A DNA stretch of 64,000 bases from Phaeobacter piscinae. GTDB lineage: Bacteria > Pseudomonadota > Alphaproteobacteria > Rhodobacterales > Rhodobacteraceae. This document shows, piece by piece, positions 53,738 to 64,000 of the stretch (its first letter is position 1; each line of letters begins with the position of its first letter). The notes beneath the pieces are model-generated. The model was not told the DNA's origin, did no database searches, and saw only the letters and a list, made by a program, of their open reading frames with translations. The DNA lies in assembly GCF_002407245.1 (NCBI RefSeq), contig NZ_CP010683.1:1-64000 (forward strand). Reading direction: 5' to 3'. A program made the translations under genes and the position numbers.

Positions 53738-54742
53738 CTAGTGATACCCTTCATCACTGACCTTTCCGCGGAAAACCCAATATGCCCAAGCGGAATAGGT
53801 TAGTATGATTGGAACAATGAAAACAGTACCCACCAACAGGAACTTTTGGCTTTCTCTCGGTGCTGCAGCGTCCCAAATCGTAACTGACGGGGGTACTGAA
53901 TAAGGCAAGACACTGATACCCAGGCCCACAAAACCCAGGAAGAACAATAGCAAAGCCATAAAAAATGGAATTCGGTCTGATCCACTCTTTATCCCACGGA
54001 AGAACACCACAGAGCTTAATGCAACAAGTATCGGAACTGGTGCGGTAAACAACATGTGGGGTAGAGCGAACCATTTCTGCCAATATTCAATGCTCAGAAA
54101 CGGCGTAGCTATACTTACCAGAACCAATGCCACAAGCGTTGCCACCCCGAGAGAAAGAGCCATCTTCCTCGCGTGCTCTTGAGCTTCCCCCTCGGTTTTC
54201 CAGATCAGCCAAGTTGAGCCTAGAAGGCTATATCCAACCACAACCGATACGCCTGTCAGAACGCTAAAGGGTGTCAGCCAATCCAACCAGTTTCCCGCAT
54301 ACATATTCTCTTCTACGCGCACTCCCTGCAGGATCGCACCTAGAGTCATACCCTGGCATAGTGCTGCAACCAACGAACCTGTCGTAAAAGCCAAATCCCA
54401 GAACCCTCTATGCCGAGGGTCTCGCCAACGAAACTCAAATGCAACTCCTCGAAAAACGAGACCCAAAAGCATCGCAACCATAAGCGGATAGGTTGCCGGC
54501 AACAGGATCGAAAAGGCCAAAGGAAACATTGCCATAAGCCCTCCCCCACCAAGCACCAACCATGTTTCGTTCCCGTCCCATACAGGAGCAATAGAATTCA
54601 TTGCTTGATCGCGCTCGGCGCCAACTTTTAGACTCGGAAACAATATCCCAATCCCCAAATCGAAACCGTCCATCACGACATATGCGAAAACCGCAAATCC
54701 AATAATGCAGGCCCACATGACGGTTAAATCCATGTTTTCCAT
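53738..54742 (-). CDS. cydB: Cytochrome bd-type quinol oxidase subunit II (CioB/CydB)
   Basis: A 334-residue membrane protein with the CydB start (MDLTVMWACIIGFAVFAYVVMDGFDLGIGILFP), the conserved APVWDGNETWLVLGGGGLMAMFP, RGVAFEFRW, and the end YWVFRGKVSDEGYH. It pairs with CydA three bases upstream. Complete and apparently functional; base composition is AT-richer than the tra operon. Confidence 0.95.
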   Translation of the reverse strand: MENMDLTVMWACIIGFAVFAYVVMDGFDLGIGILFPSLKVGAERDQAMNSIAPVWDGNETWLVLGGGGLMAMFPLAFSILLPATYPLMVAMLLGLVFRGVAFEFRWRDPRHRGFWDLAFTTGSLVAALCQGMTLGAILQGVRVEENMYAGNWLDWLTPFSVLTGVSVVVGYSLLGSTWLIWKTEGEAQEHARKMALSLGVATLVALVLVSIATPFLSIEYWQKWFALPHMLFTAPVPILVALSSVVFFRGIKSGSDRIPFFMALLLFFLGFVGLGISVLPYSVPPSVTIWDAAAPRESQKFLLVGTVFIVPIILTYSAWAYWVFRGKVSDEGYH

Positions 54743-54745
54743 GCC

Positions 54746-56158
54746 TTATCTCCTATTTGAAGGGTTCGATTTAATGGAAGTTGCTGGCGTAATGCCGGCC
54801 GAGCGCTGAGGAGTATTGGATGGCAGTTCTTCTTTCCTTTGAGGAACGTTTGCCCAGAGTCGGAAAATATAGTACACGCCGGCTCCGAAGACACAAAAAT
54901 ATACAATCACAAAGGCGAGTAGAGATGCCGCTAAAGCGGGGGCGTCAAGCGGCGAGGAGGACTCCGCTGTTCGCATCAAGCCGTAAATAGTGAACGGCTG
55001 ACGCCCGACTTCCGTTGTCACCCAACCAGCAATCACAGCGACTAGTCCTGAAGGGCCCATAAGAACCACTGTTCGGTGAAGCCATACGTGGTCGAATAGA
55101 CGGTCGCGATATCTAGCGATTAGACTCCAAACACCCACGCCCAACATCGCAAGTCCTATACCCACCATGATCCGAAAGGACCAAAAGACAACTCCGACTG
55201 GAGGCCAATCCTCTCGAGGGTATTCCGTCAAACCTGGAAGTGGAGCAAAAGGATCATGTTTGAGAATCAATGACCCGAGGTACGGAATGGACACCTCATG
55301 CCGAATGCGAGCATTTTCAGAATCCGGAAGCCCAAATAAGATTAAGGGAGCTCCTTCTGGGCTAGGGTGATAGTGCCCTTCCATTGCCAACACTTTTATT
55401 GGCTGGTGTTCCAGAGTGTTCAACCCGTGCTGGTCACCAACCATAATTTGCAGAGGTGTAACAAGGACGGCCATCCACATCGCCATCGAGAACATTATTT
55501 GAGAGCCTAAATTCGACCTATCCCGCAGCAAATGCCATGCGCCGACCGCACCAACAATGAAAGCCGTTGTCAGATATGAGGCAAGGACAGTATGTACCAA
55601 GCGGTATGGGAAACTAGGATTAAACACAATTTCCCACCACGAACCTGAAGGGATGAACTGCCCCTGGTCATTTATTGCGTATCCAACAGGAGTGTGCATC
55701 CAGCTGTTAACAGAAATAATCCACGTTGCAGAAATCAAGGTACCTACTGCGACCATGCATGTGGCAAAGAAGTGCAAACCTTTCCCAACCTTGTTAGCGC
55801 CAAACAACATGACGCCAAGAAAGCCTGCCTCAAGAAAGAATGCCGTCATCACCTCGTAGGCCATTAATGGCCCCACGATCGGACCTGCCCTACGTGAAAA
55901 CTCGGACCAGTTAGTTCCGAATTGATATGACATGACAATACCGGAAACAACTCCCATGCCAAAAACTACAGCGAATACCTTCAGCCAGTAACGGAAAAGG
56001 TTGGCGTAGACGCCACGTCCCGTTTTTAGCCACAGCGCTTCCAAAACCGCGAGATAGCTCGCTAACCCGATAGAGAATGACGGAAATATGAAATGGAATG
56101 AAACCGTGAAGGCAAACTGAGCACGCGCCAACAGCAATGGGTCAAAGTAGCTAGACAT
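54746..56158 (-). CDS. cydA: Cytochrome bd-type quinol oxidase subunit I (CioA/CydA)
   Basis: A 470-residue haem-bearing subunit of a quinol oxidase reducing O2 to water. The N-terminal haem region is LLARAQFAFTVSFHFIFPSFSIGLA (His ligand), followed by SYQFGTNW, AYEVMTAFFLEAGFLGVMLFG and VTTEVGRQPFTIYG. The Q-loop is short, which with the DUF2474 partner marks the cyanide-insensitive (Cio) type. It follows copy 2 of the formaldehyde module and would take electrons from quinol, for example produced by the NDH-2-like enzyme upstream. Confidence 0.95.
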   Translation of the reverse strand: MSSYFDPLLLARAQFAFTVSFHFIFPSFSIGLASYLAVLEALWLKTGRGVYANLFRYWLKVFAVVFGMGVVSGIVMSYQFGTNWSEFSRRAGPIVGPLMAYEVMTAFFLEAGFLGVMLFGANKVGKGLHFFATCMVAVGTLISATWIISVNSWMHTPVGYAINDQGQFIPSGSWWEIVFNPSFPYRLVHTVLASYLTTAFIVGAVGAWHLLRDRSNLGSQIMFSMAMWMAVLVTPLQIMVGDQHGLNTLEHQPIKVLAMEGHYHPSPEGAPLILFGLPDSENARIRHEVSIPYLGSLILKHDPFAPLPGLTEYPREDWPPVGVVFWSFRIMVGIGLAMLGVGVWSLIARYRDRLFDHVWLHRTVVLMGPSGLVAVIAGWVTTEVGRQPFTIYGLMRTAESSSPLDAPALAASLLAFVIVYFCVFGAGVYYIFRLWANVPQRKEELPSNTPQRSAGITPATSIKSNPSNRR

Positions 56159-56215
56159 TTCGTCCCCGCTTTCGCAAGAGTTCGATGATTTTAGAATGGA
56201 AGCAAGAGGCCGCTT

Positions 56216-57568
56216 CTATTGTTTGATATCTGTGTCTGCCTTCTGGTCGGCGTAAGTTATGAGACGGGAGCTTCGGTAGCCGATGCTATGCGTCCATGTC
56301 CAACTTAAGGCTACGCTGAGCCTGTTCTGTACGCCAATAAGAAAGTAAATATGGATCAACTTCCACATCCACCAAGCGAATGTCCCGCGCAACTTGAGAC
56401 GCCCTATGTCGACAACCGCTAGGCGTCGACCGATGGTGGCGAGGTTGCCCTGGTGGCGATAACGGAACGGCGCGGGTGGTTTTTTCTGCTTTATGCGCCG
56501 GCTGATTAGATCGGCAACGTATTGGCCTTGCTGTTTGGCAGCTGGTGCCAATCCCGGCACGGTTTTCCCATCTTCACCTGTTGCCGCTGCAGTGTCTCCG
56601 ATCACAAAGATGTTCGGATTGTCCGGGATTGTGAGGTCGGGGCCGACAATAGCACGTCCTGCACGATCAGCTTCGGTATTTAGCCATCGAGCTGCTGGCG
56701 ATGCCTGAACGCCTGCGGCCCAGAGTATTGTTTCAGCTGGGAGGTGCTTGCCGTCGACCGTAACTCCCTCTGAAGAACATTCTGTCACGGGTTTCCCGAG
56801 TCGGATCTCAACGCCAAGTTTCTTGAGAGCTTTACGAGTGTAATCTGAGAGCTTCTCCGTAAAGACAGGCAAGAGACGTGGACCAGCCTCAATCAATATA
56901 ACCTTGGTCGCATCCGGATCGATAGACCGGAAGTCTTGCTTCAAGGTCAAGTGGGCGAGTTCCGCGATTGTACCGGCCAGCTCAACCCCTGTCGGGCCAC
57001 CGCCGATCACGACAAAGGTTTGCAAGGCAGCCCGGCGAGCGGGGTCTGGCTCACGCTCGGCCTTCTCGAATGCGAGCAATACGCGTCGACGTATCGTCAC
57101 TGCATCCTCAAGGGACTTCAGCCCGGGCGCGTAGGGCTCCCAAGCATCATTGCCAAAGTAGGAATGCCGAGCTCCGGTGGCCAGTACGAGGATATCGTAG
57201 GGTATGGTCGTTCCATCAGTGAGCAAGACGCTCTGCGTCTGGGCATCGACCCCGTCCACTTCGGCAAGGAGCGTTCGTACGTCCTTGCGTTTGCTGAACA
57301 AAGCGCGAATAGGCCAGGCAATTTCCGAAGTAGAAAGCGAAGCGCTTGCCACCTGGTACAACAAGGGCTGGAACAGGTGATGATTGCGCCGATCAATGAT
57401 CGTCACATCTGCCCCCTTCTTGGCTAGGCTCTGCACAACTTCAAGGCCACCAAATCCTGCGCCGACCACCACAACGCGTGGGCGCGCGTTGGAGTAATCC
57501 GACTTAGCCTCTGTGGAATGACCACCCGACGGTCCCAGCTGGCTATCGTTGCTTGTGTCCTGTCGCAT
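56216..57568 (-). CDS. NADH dehydrogenase-like FAD oxidoreductase, copy 2
   Basis: Protein identical over all 450 residues to the gene at 40234-41586. In this copy it is followed by cydA after 57 bp, so NADH from formaldehyde oxidation could pass through this enzyme to quinone and on to the bd oxidase within one transcription unit. That electron route is inference from order and families. Confidence 0.9.
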   Translation of the reverse strand: MRQDTSNDSQLGPSGGHSTEAKSDYSNARPRVVVVGAGFGGLEVVQSLAKKGADVTIIDRRNHHLFQPLLYQVASASLSTSEIAWPIRALFSKRKDVRTLLAEVDGVDAQTQSVLLTDGTTIPYDILVLATGARHSYFGNDAWEPYAPGLKSLEDAVTIRRRVLLAFEKAEREPDPARRAALQTFVVIGGGPTGVELAGTIAELAHLTLKQDFRSIDPDATKVILIEAGPRLLPVFTEKLSDYTRKALKKLGVEIRLGKPVTECSSEGVTVDGKHLPAETILWAAGVQASPAARWLNTEADRAGRAIVGPDLTIPDNPNIFVIGDTAAATGEDGKTVPGLAPAAKQQGQYVADLISRRIKQKKPPAPFRYRHQGNLATIGRRLAVVDIGRLKLRGTFAWWMWKLIHIYFLIGVQNRLSVALSWTWTHSIGYRSSRLITYADQKADTDIKQ

Positions 57569-57589
57569 GTTCTCTACTCCGGTTTTTGC

Positions 57590-58417
57590 TCAAGACAATG
57601 CTTCAGCATGGTGGGCGAGATGGTCGCCTATAAAACTCTCGATAAAGTAGTAGCTGTGGTCGTAGCCCGCCCGCTGGTTAAGAGTCAGCGGATGGCCAAC
57701 CTCATCACAAGCAGCCTTGAGCAGGTTGGGGCGGAGTTGAACGGCCAGGAACTCATCGTCTCCACCTTGATCTACCAAGATGGGGAGGCGCTCCTGCGCG
57801 GTTTTTATCAGTTCGACCGTATCGTACTGTTTCCAGGCTTCGGGGTCGTTGCCAAGATAGGCTGCAAAGGCCTTCTTGCCCCATGGAACTTGAGTTGGAG
57901 CAACGATGGGGGAAAACGCAGAAACGCTTTTGTAGCGACCGGGGTTCTTCAGCGCTATCGTCAATGCACCGTGCCCACCCATCGAGTGACCAGAGATAGA
58001 TCTTCGATCAGTCGCAGGGAGGGAGCTTTCGATTAGCGCGGGCAATTCATCAACCACGTAATCGTACATTTTGAAGTGCGAACTCCACGGCGCCTGCGAT
58101 GCATTCAGGTAAAAGCCAGCACCCTGCCCCAGATCATACGCTTCATCGTCAGCGACACCTTCGCCTCTCGGGCTGGTGTCAGGAGCGACCAGGATAATAC
58201 CATGCTGGGCTGCGAACCGCTGCGCAGAAGCTTTGGTGATAAAGTTCTGTTCAGTGCAGGTTAGTCCAGAGAGCCAGTACAGCACCGGCGCCTTGCCGCC
58301 TTCAACTTGTGGCGGCAAATAGACGCCAAATTTCATCGAGCACCCCAGGCTAATCGAGTCATGTTGATAGACGTCCTGCCAACCGCCGAAGCTGGCGTGA
58401 TGTTCGACACGTTCCAT
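57590..58417 (-). CDS. fghA: S-formylglutathione hydrolase, copy 2
   Basis: Identical in sequence to the enzyme at 41608-42435, including the GHSMGGHG nucleophile site. Same AAGGAAACC-ATG start at 58417. The intercistronic hairpin before it (58502-58531) is also conserved. Confidence 0.93.
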   Translation of the reverse strand: MERVEHHASFGGWQDVYQHDSISLGCSMKFGVYLPPQVEGGKAPVLYWLSGLTCTEQNFITKASAQRFAAQHGIILVAPDTSPRGEGVADDEAYDLGQGAGFYLNASQAPWSSHFKMYDYVVDELPALIESSLPATDRRSISGHSMGGHGALTIALKNPGRYKSVSAFSPIVAPTQVPWGKKAFAAYLGNDPEAWKQYDTVELIKTAQERLPILVDQGGDDEFLAVQLRPNLLKAACDEVGHPLTLNQRAGYDHSYYFIESFIGDHLAHHAEALS

Positions 58418-58574
58418 GTTGGTTTCCTTGCTCTGAGGACCACAGGAGGGCATAGCAATCCCATTAAAAGCCTGCGGCTTGACTTCAGGGAGTTGGGAAG
58501 CGTCGCCGACGCTGAAAGAAGCGTCGGCGACAATTACTCATTGGTCAGCGAGGACCGCCGTAACCTTCAGTTCT

Positions 58575-58973
58575 TCAAACGAAAGTGTACGTGCAAATTT
58601 TGTTCCCCGCCGGATCGCGCAGGTATGCCGCATAGGCACCCGGCAGGTGATCCCGGGGACCGGGCTTACCTTCATCGGTCCCCCCAGCCTTCAGGCCCGC
58701 CGCGTGGAACGCATCCACTTCGGCCGGAGAGGCCGCAGCAAAGCCCACGGTAGCGCCGTTGCTGGAGGGCTCATCGCCGTTGCCCGGTCGCGCGATGAGG
58801 AAGGCCGGCTTGTCGCGACCATACAAGTTCCATCCGTTACCGAAGGGACCAAGATTACTGATACCTAGCGCACCCAGTGCAGCGTCGTAGAAGGTGATCG
58901 ACTTTTCCATGTCGGCGGCGCCGAGAAAGACGTGCGAGAAGATGCCGTCACCAGAGATTACGGGATTAGCCAT
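58575..58973 (-). CDS. VOC-family (glyoxalase-like) protein, copy 2
   Basis: 132 residues, same fold as copy 1. Differences cluster in the first 75 residues (KSITFYD, FGNGWNLYGRDKPAFLIARPGNGDEPSSNGATV), while the last part is identical, matching the recombination boundary at about 58749. Confidence 0.88.
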   Translation of the reverse strand: MANPVISGDGIFSHVFLGAADMEKSITFYDAALGALGISNLGPFGNGWNLYGRDKPAFLIARPGNGDEPSSNGATVGFAAASPAEVDAFHAAGLKAGGTDEGKPGPRDHLPGAYAAYLRDPAGNKICTYTFV

Positions 58974-59024
58974 AGAGAACTTCCTTGATGTTTGGTGTTG
59001 ATAGTAAAGATTGCGACCCGCTGA

Positions 59025-60236
<1,212 letters not shown>

Positions 60237-60252
60237 TCACTCCTCCTACGAT

Positions 60253-60281
60253 TTTCTAGCATACTCCTGGGGAGTATGCAA
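60253..60281 (-). promoter_or_regulatory. adhC promoter with FrmR-like operator, copy 2
   Basis: On the minus strand TTGCAT, 17 bp, TAGAAA. The spacer holds GCATACTCC-tgg-GGAGTATGC (60259-60279), a perfect 9-bp inverted repeat with the TACT...GGGGAGTA form of RcnR/FrmR operators. Same geometry as copy 1, while surrounding bases have diverged, so the site is conserved by selection. The rest of 60282-60858 holds no gene I can support. Confidence 0.75.
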
Positions 60282-60858
60282 GTGGCTTCTCCTTTTCACA
60301 ACACTCGACGCCGACACCTCATGAACCTCGAATGTTTGGGATCAATATTTTCGTTGTTTTTCAGCGTTATGGTCGAGTGGCTCCGTCACGGGAGCTGAGG
60401 TTACATCTCGGAAGAACAGCCTGGCTCCCAGATTAGGTGCTCTCGTATGAGCATCCCCCACAGAGCGAGCCTCCAATCAAAGATCATGCGCGGCTCAACG
60501 ATGATCAGAAAGACAAAGCGCACTCTCCCATCCGGCATCGATCAAAGGATCGACGCACCAAAGACGCCCCCGAACTTAGGCAAGTCGAAATCTAATGGCA
60601 GTCTTAGGTAATCAGGATCGCGTTCCGCATGAGCTGCGAAATCCACCCCTCCAACCGAGGCACAACATCACGTACGTCAATGATCCCAACGTCACAATAC
60701 CCTGCGCCGAAGGCGAAGAAGTGTGTCGTCTTCGTCCAAAAGCTTTGGCTTCAGACCTTCATCAAAGCTCCCAACCCCCGGGATCATCATCTCCTTGCGG
60801 CCCGAGAACAGCTATTCAAGCCGCAAGTCAGTTTCCATCAGGATGTACTTTTATGGCT

Positions 60859-62055
60859 TTAGGAGGCCAATAAACCGTGAGGATCAATCACAAATTTCGA
60901 CGGGGATCCTTGATCAAACTTCGCGTAGCCGTCAGGCGCCTGATCCAAAGTAATGACCTCGATGCTCAACGCCTTGGAGAGATATGGCATCCGATCCCAA
61001 AGGATTGCTTCCGTCAGGTGGCGATTGTAGTTTGTCACTGGCGCCATACCAGTCATCAACCGGATAGACTTGGTCCACATCTTTCCCCAGTCGAGACGAA
61101 GACGCCCAGCTCCGGCATCTGCATCGACAGGATCAGGATCGCTGCCAACGTAAATCCCCGGGACGCCGATCGCACCGCCCGCGCGCACAACGTCGAATAG
61201 GCTGTTCAACGCCCCATGCGGAAGCTCTGTATCGGCCTCATCGCCAAGACCATGAGCCTCGAACCCAACCGCATCGACGCCGCAATCAACCTCGGGACTC
61301 CCGAGGATCTGCTCGATCTGATCCCGTAGCGGAGCTGTATTTCTGAGGTCGATAGTTTCAAAGCCAGCATCGGATAGAAGCTTGAGGCGTTCCGGATTTT
61401 GATCTCCGACGATCACACAGGCTGCACCAAGCAATCGTGCGCCGGCAGCAGCACATCTGCCCACTGGCCCGGCGCCCGCAATGTAAACATGGCTTCCCGG
61501 CTTTACACCAGCCGAAACGCAACCGTGAAAGCCGGTTGGAAGAATGTCCGAAATCAACGTTAAGTCCCGGATCTTCTCCATTGCCTGCGCCTTGTCGCGA
61601 AATTTCATCAACATGTAGTCGGCATATGGAACCAGGACGTATTCGGCTTGGCCGCCAGACCACCCCTTCAGATCGAAGCCAAAAGCGCCAAGATCTGCAT
61701 CAGGATTAACAAGATCATTTTCACAAACGTCAGAGCGAGCTTCCTTACAGTTGCGACAGCGTCCACAAGCGACATTGAAAGGAACAGAGACCAGATCTCC
61801 AATGTCTATCATTTCAACATCGGATCCTTTCTCAACGACCTCACCAGTAATTTCATGACCAAGAACATGCCCCTGAGGAACCACAAACCGGCCTCGATAG
61901 ATATGCTGGTCTGAACCGCAGATATTAGTAGAGACCACCTTCAGGATCACAGCGTGCTCGAGCTTTCGACCGTCGTGCTCCAACTTGGGGTACGGGACAG
62001 TCTCAACCCTTAAATCGCGGGTACCGTGATAAACTACGCTTTTGTTTCCAGACAT
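60859..62055 (-). CDS. fdhA: Glutathione-independent formaldehyde dehydrogenase
   Basis: A 398-residue zinc-dependent dehydrogenase of the FdhA type, oxidising free formaldehyde to formate with tightly bound NAD. Catalytic Zn site STNICGSDQHIYRG and GHEITGEVV; structural Zn cysteines CGRCRNCKEARSDVC; NAD site GAGPVGRCAAAGARLLG. The family-specific long insert DAVGFEAHGLGDEADTELPHGALN is present. The ATG at 62055 follows GGAGAG. It adds a third formaldehyde-oxidising enzyme to the region. Confidence 0.95.
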   Translation of the reverse strand: MSGNKSVVYHGTRDLRVETVPYPKLEHDGRKLEHAVILKVVSTNICGSDQHIYRGRFVVPQGHVLGHEITGEVVEKGSDVEMIDIGDLVSVPFNVACGRCRNCKEARSDVCENDLVNPDADLGAFGFDLKGWSGGQAEYVLVPYADYMLMKFRDKAQAMEKIRDLTLISDILPTGFHGCVSAGVKPGSHVYIAGAGPVGRCAAAGARLLGAACVIVGDQNPERLKLLSDAGFETIDLRNTAPLRDQIEQILGSPEVDCGVDAVGFEAHGLGDEADTELPHGALNSLFDVVRAGGAIGVPGIYVGSDPDPVDADAGAGRLRLDWGKMWTKSIRLMTGMAPVTNYNRHLTEAILWDRMPYLSKALSIEVITLDQAPDGYAKFDQGSPSKFVIDPHGLLAS

Positions 62056-62134
62056 AGTACTCTCTCCTTTGACCAGGAATTGGCTCAAGGGTATCGGCAC
62101 GACACACTAGGTTCGCGACCGAACCCTCAAATGA

Positions 62135-62163
62135 TGGTGACTGATCACCACCCCATTTGTCAA
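62135..62163 (-). promoter_or_regulatory. Candidate fdhA promoter and operator
   Basis: A consensus -35 TTGACA (62158-62163, minus strand) is followed within the spacer by the inverted repeat TGGTGA-ctga-TCACCA (62135-62150). A clear -10 is not evident. It differs from the adhC operators, so fdhA may be under another regulator. The 331-bp gap 62056-62386 shows no convincing gene. Confidence 0.35.
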
Positions 62164-62386
62164 CTTCAAGATCCACCCCTCCCCAGTATGAGAAATATTT
62201 GAGCGATGAGCGAAGGGGATGAACCGCCTTCCCACCAACCGCTGCTACCGTGGCGGGCATAGGTGGAGAGTTGAGCATCAGATGGACATCAATGCCCAGA
62301 ACTGCGACCTCCATCAGAATGATCCTTCCTCTCCGCTGATCTTCACGACAATAGCCGTGGTCTCTGCGGGAAAGCAGTTCATCCCA

Positions 62387-63292
62387 TTATTTCAGGACGT
62401 AGTTAATGGGTGACAAGTTGTCTGGTGTAGGTTTGCCTAAAGCTTCTAGAACTGAAATTTCTATTGTTCGGCACATAGCATCAAGTGGCAATCCATTTTG
62501 CACATCTTTGAACGGAAGCTCTAGTTCGTGCGTAATCTCGAGCAATCCAAAAAAGACATATGCAACCACAGAAGTGATCAGCGGCGCAAACCAATCTGTG
62601 GAATCGATCAGACCAAAGGGAAGCAGCCAGCAGTAAATATAAGTCGTCCTCCTCACAAGGAGTGAATAAACATATGGAAGCGGCGCCGTTGCAATACGTT
62701 CGCAGCTCGCCTGATGCAAGCCAAGCGACGAAACAATTTCCGAAATTCGCAACTGTCCGACATCACTTATTTCACCTTTACTAATTGCTGTCTTTATTTG
62801 ATCCGCCATGGACCTTAAGGCTGCATCGGCAGGACTCTTGAATGCCGCCATTGCGACAGCCTTCTCCTTTCCAACCCAACCAGAAACACTATCATTGACA
62901 TTTACTCCACGCAGATTTCCACGATGGAGGTGCACAAATGCGACGGCGCAAGATAGGATTTTCTCGCGAGTGCTTTCATCATTAGCGAAAATACAAAGAA
63001 ATCGCCCAAGCGTTCTAACGTCTGCTATCATACCCCCCCATAGTTTCCTAGCCTCCCACCACCTTTCATAAGCTGCGTTATTTCTAAATCCTAAAAACAA
63101 GGAAATTGCCAAGCCAAATACGCCCATAGCTGAAATAGATAGTCCAGGCAGGCGAAACACGTACTTATCAACAGATATCACAATGAACGATAAAGCCGCT
63201 ACGCCGACGACCTTCCAGATTATTTTAGGCACCACAGAGCCTTGCATTACAAAAAACAATTGGAATGTACTAGGGATCTCTCTAACTATCAT
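62387..63292 (-). CDS. Bestrophin-family ion channel
   Basis: A 301-residue membrane protein of the bestrophin/UPF0187 family: IIWKVVGVAALSFIVISVDKYVF, then LAISLFLGFRNNAAYERWWEARKLWGGMIADVRTLGR, the family signature, and YCWLLPFGLIDSTDWFAPLITSVVAYVFFGLLEITHELELPF. It probably conducts ions across the inner membrane. AT-richer than most of the window and not obviously linked to its neighbours. 63293-63517 to its right holds no gene. Confidence 0.92.
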   Translation of the reverse strand: MIVREIPSTFQLFFVMQGSVVPKIIWKVVGVAALSFIVISVDKYVFRLPGLSISAMGVFGLAISLFLGFRNNAAYERWWEARKLWGGMIADVRTLGRFLCIFANDESTREKILSCAVAFVHLHRGNLRGVNVNDSVSGWVGKEKAVAMAAFKSPADAALRSMADQIKTAISKGEISDVGQLRISEIVSSLGLHQASCERIATAPLPYVYSLLVRRTTYIYCWLLPFGLIDSTDWFAPLITSVVAYVFFGLLEITHELELPFKDVQNGLPLDAMCRTIEISVLEALGKPTPDNLSPINYVLK

Positions 63293-63561
63293 CTATAGCG
63301 CCACTACTGCTCTTTGCTCCAATGACATGTTGAGGTGCGAGCTCAAAAAAGAAACCATATTATCCAGAGCAGAACTCTGGATTCTGATTGGAACTCAGCT
63401 CAACCACGGCCCAGCCACATACACAGCATAATCTAATGCAGTATACCAGTCTAGCGTGACCTATTGTGACTGTAGCGAAGTGGTCTCAGCAACCGCGTCA
63501 CCTTGGAATGGATATTTTCCCTCTTGTCTTAGAGATTTTGATGACATGTGGCACATCAGAG

Positions 63562-63707
63562 CTATCCCCCGGCACGGCATTTATGCCGGGGGATAGCGGG
63601 GGTCGGATCGGTTCCCTCTGGGTTTTGAAGAACCGTGGAGGAGTAGGATCGCCCCCGCGCTTTTTACTGGCCTGAACGGATACTGAGGCACCGTTTTACG
63701 CGGGGGC
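63562..63707 (+). ncRNA. Candidate bridge RNA, copy 2
   Basis: The same three stem-loops as at 51245-51390. The two base changes fall at stem positions (one closing pair each in SL2 and SL3) and leave the loops with TCCCTCT and ACGGATACT unchanged. Confidence 0.6.
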
Positions 63708-63737
63708 CTGAATGACAAGAAGAGGTGGGAAAGAGCT

Positions 63738-64000
63738 ATGACGAAGAGCATTGGGATAGACGTCTCCAAAGAGACGCTGGATGCGCATAGGACGGACGAC
63801 GGCGCTCATGCGCAGTTCCAGAATGACAGTAAGGGTCGCCGCGCACTCTTGCGGTGGATTGGAGACAAGGTATCGCTCGTCGTCTTTGAAGCAACTGGTG
63901 CTTATCATCGTGGATTGGAGCTAGATTTGGCCGGTGCATCAGTGCCATTTGCCAAAGTTAACCCCAAACAAGCGCGACGCTTTGCACAAGCAATCGGAAA
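63738..64000 (+). CDS. IS110-family transposase (second type), copy 2, partial
   Basis: The first 87 residues are in view (SIGIDVSKETLDAHRTDDG to KQARRFAQAIG), identical to copy 1; the gene continues beyond the window. Confidence 0.9.
   Translation, partial: MTKSIGIDVSKETLDAHRTDDGAHAQFQNDSKGRRALLRWIGDKVSLVVFEATGAYHRGLELDLAGASVPFAKVNPKQARRFAQAIG

Larger units (their letters stand above)
56210..58748. repeat. 2.5-kb exact duplication, copy 2
   Basis: Partner of 40228-42766. The left boundary lies between the cydA start and the NADH dehydrogenase-like stop, the right boundary inside the VOC gene. Confidence 0.9.
63518..64000 (+). mobile_element. IS110-family element (second type), copy 2, cut by window edge
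   Basis: Near-identical to the element at 51.2 kb (two base differences noticed in the noncoding end). Same orientation. It is inserted after TATTT, so the left junction again reads TCCCTCTTG. The two copies bracket 12 kb with cydAB, formaldehyde module copy 2, fdhA and the bestrophin gene. Confidence 0.85.

Noticed and set aside
60595..60873. Small plus-strand frames between adhC copy 2 and fdhA
   Set aside because: Low-complexity proline/serine translations in several overlapping frames, the mark of noncoding DNA.
62003..62314. Minus-strand frame upstream of and overlapping fdhA
   Set aside because: It overlaps the fdhA start and the probable promoter, with no recognisable domain.

Overview
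The window looks like part of a large conjugative plasmid from a marine alphaproteobacterium of the Rhodobacteraceae (roseobacter group). The basis is a replication initiator of the RepA (RPA) family, a GC-rich F-type type IV secretion operon of the roseobacter kind, and several families common there (DUF1173, DUF3422, glutathione-dependent formaldehyde oxidation). No organism can be named from sequence alone.

Region 1 (1-23.3 kb, almost all + strand) is the plasmid backbone: repA, one unknown gene, then a tightly overlapping transfer operon traA-L-E-K-B-V-(small ORF)-C-trbI-S26 peptidase-traW-U-trbC-traN (as two genes)-thioredoxin-traF-DUF1173-traH-G, followed by a DsbA-like protein and a lipoprotein. 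It covers pilus assembly, the core channel and mating-pair stabilisation. No relaxase and no coupling protein are present in the window.

Region 2 (23.3-34.5 kb) is an accessory island. It carries a compact minus-strand operon (DUF5131 three-Cys protein, TcmP partner, dGTPase-like HD hydrolase, pol-beta-type nucleotidyltransferase) that looks like an undescribed nucleotide- or nucleic-acid-directed, possibly anti-phage, system. Next comes a Bcr/CflA efflux gene preceded by what reads as a complete transcription attenuator: a 16-codon leader peptide, an antiterminator and a terminator. Then come a secreted caspase-like protein with a peptidoglycan-binding-like segment and a C-type-lectin-like domain, and transposase fragments. 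The tail of the 22.7-kb lipoprotein gene and its downstream leader recur in decayed form at 34.4 kb, which suggests the island was spliced into the backbone there.

Region 3 (35-38.6 kb) is a pile of insertion sequences (IS110, truncated IS30, truncated IS66).

Region 4 (38.9-63.3 kb, mostly minus strand) is a formaldehyde-detoxification and respiration region. The module adhC-VOC-fghA-NADH dehydrogenase-like occurs twice in the same order, offset by exactly 15,982 bp. About 2.5 kb appears identical between the copies and the rest is diverged, pointing to recent duplication or gene conversion. Copy 1 is followed by a DUF3422 gene; copy 2 by a cyanide-insensitive-type bd oxidase (cydAB) and an orphan DUF2474 gene. 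A FrmR-family repressor lies between the copies, and both adhC promoters have an inverted repeat exactly in the 17-bp spacer. A glutathione-independent formaldehyde dehydrogenase and a bestrophin-type channel gene lie further right. Between these lie a class III nucleotide cyclase and much IS debris, including a complete IS3-family element interrupted by an IS110-family element. A second near-identical copy of that IS110 runs off the right edge. Its upstream noncoding region folds into three stem-loops whose loops match the insertion junctions, as expected of a bridge RNA.
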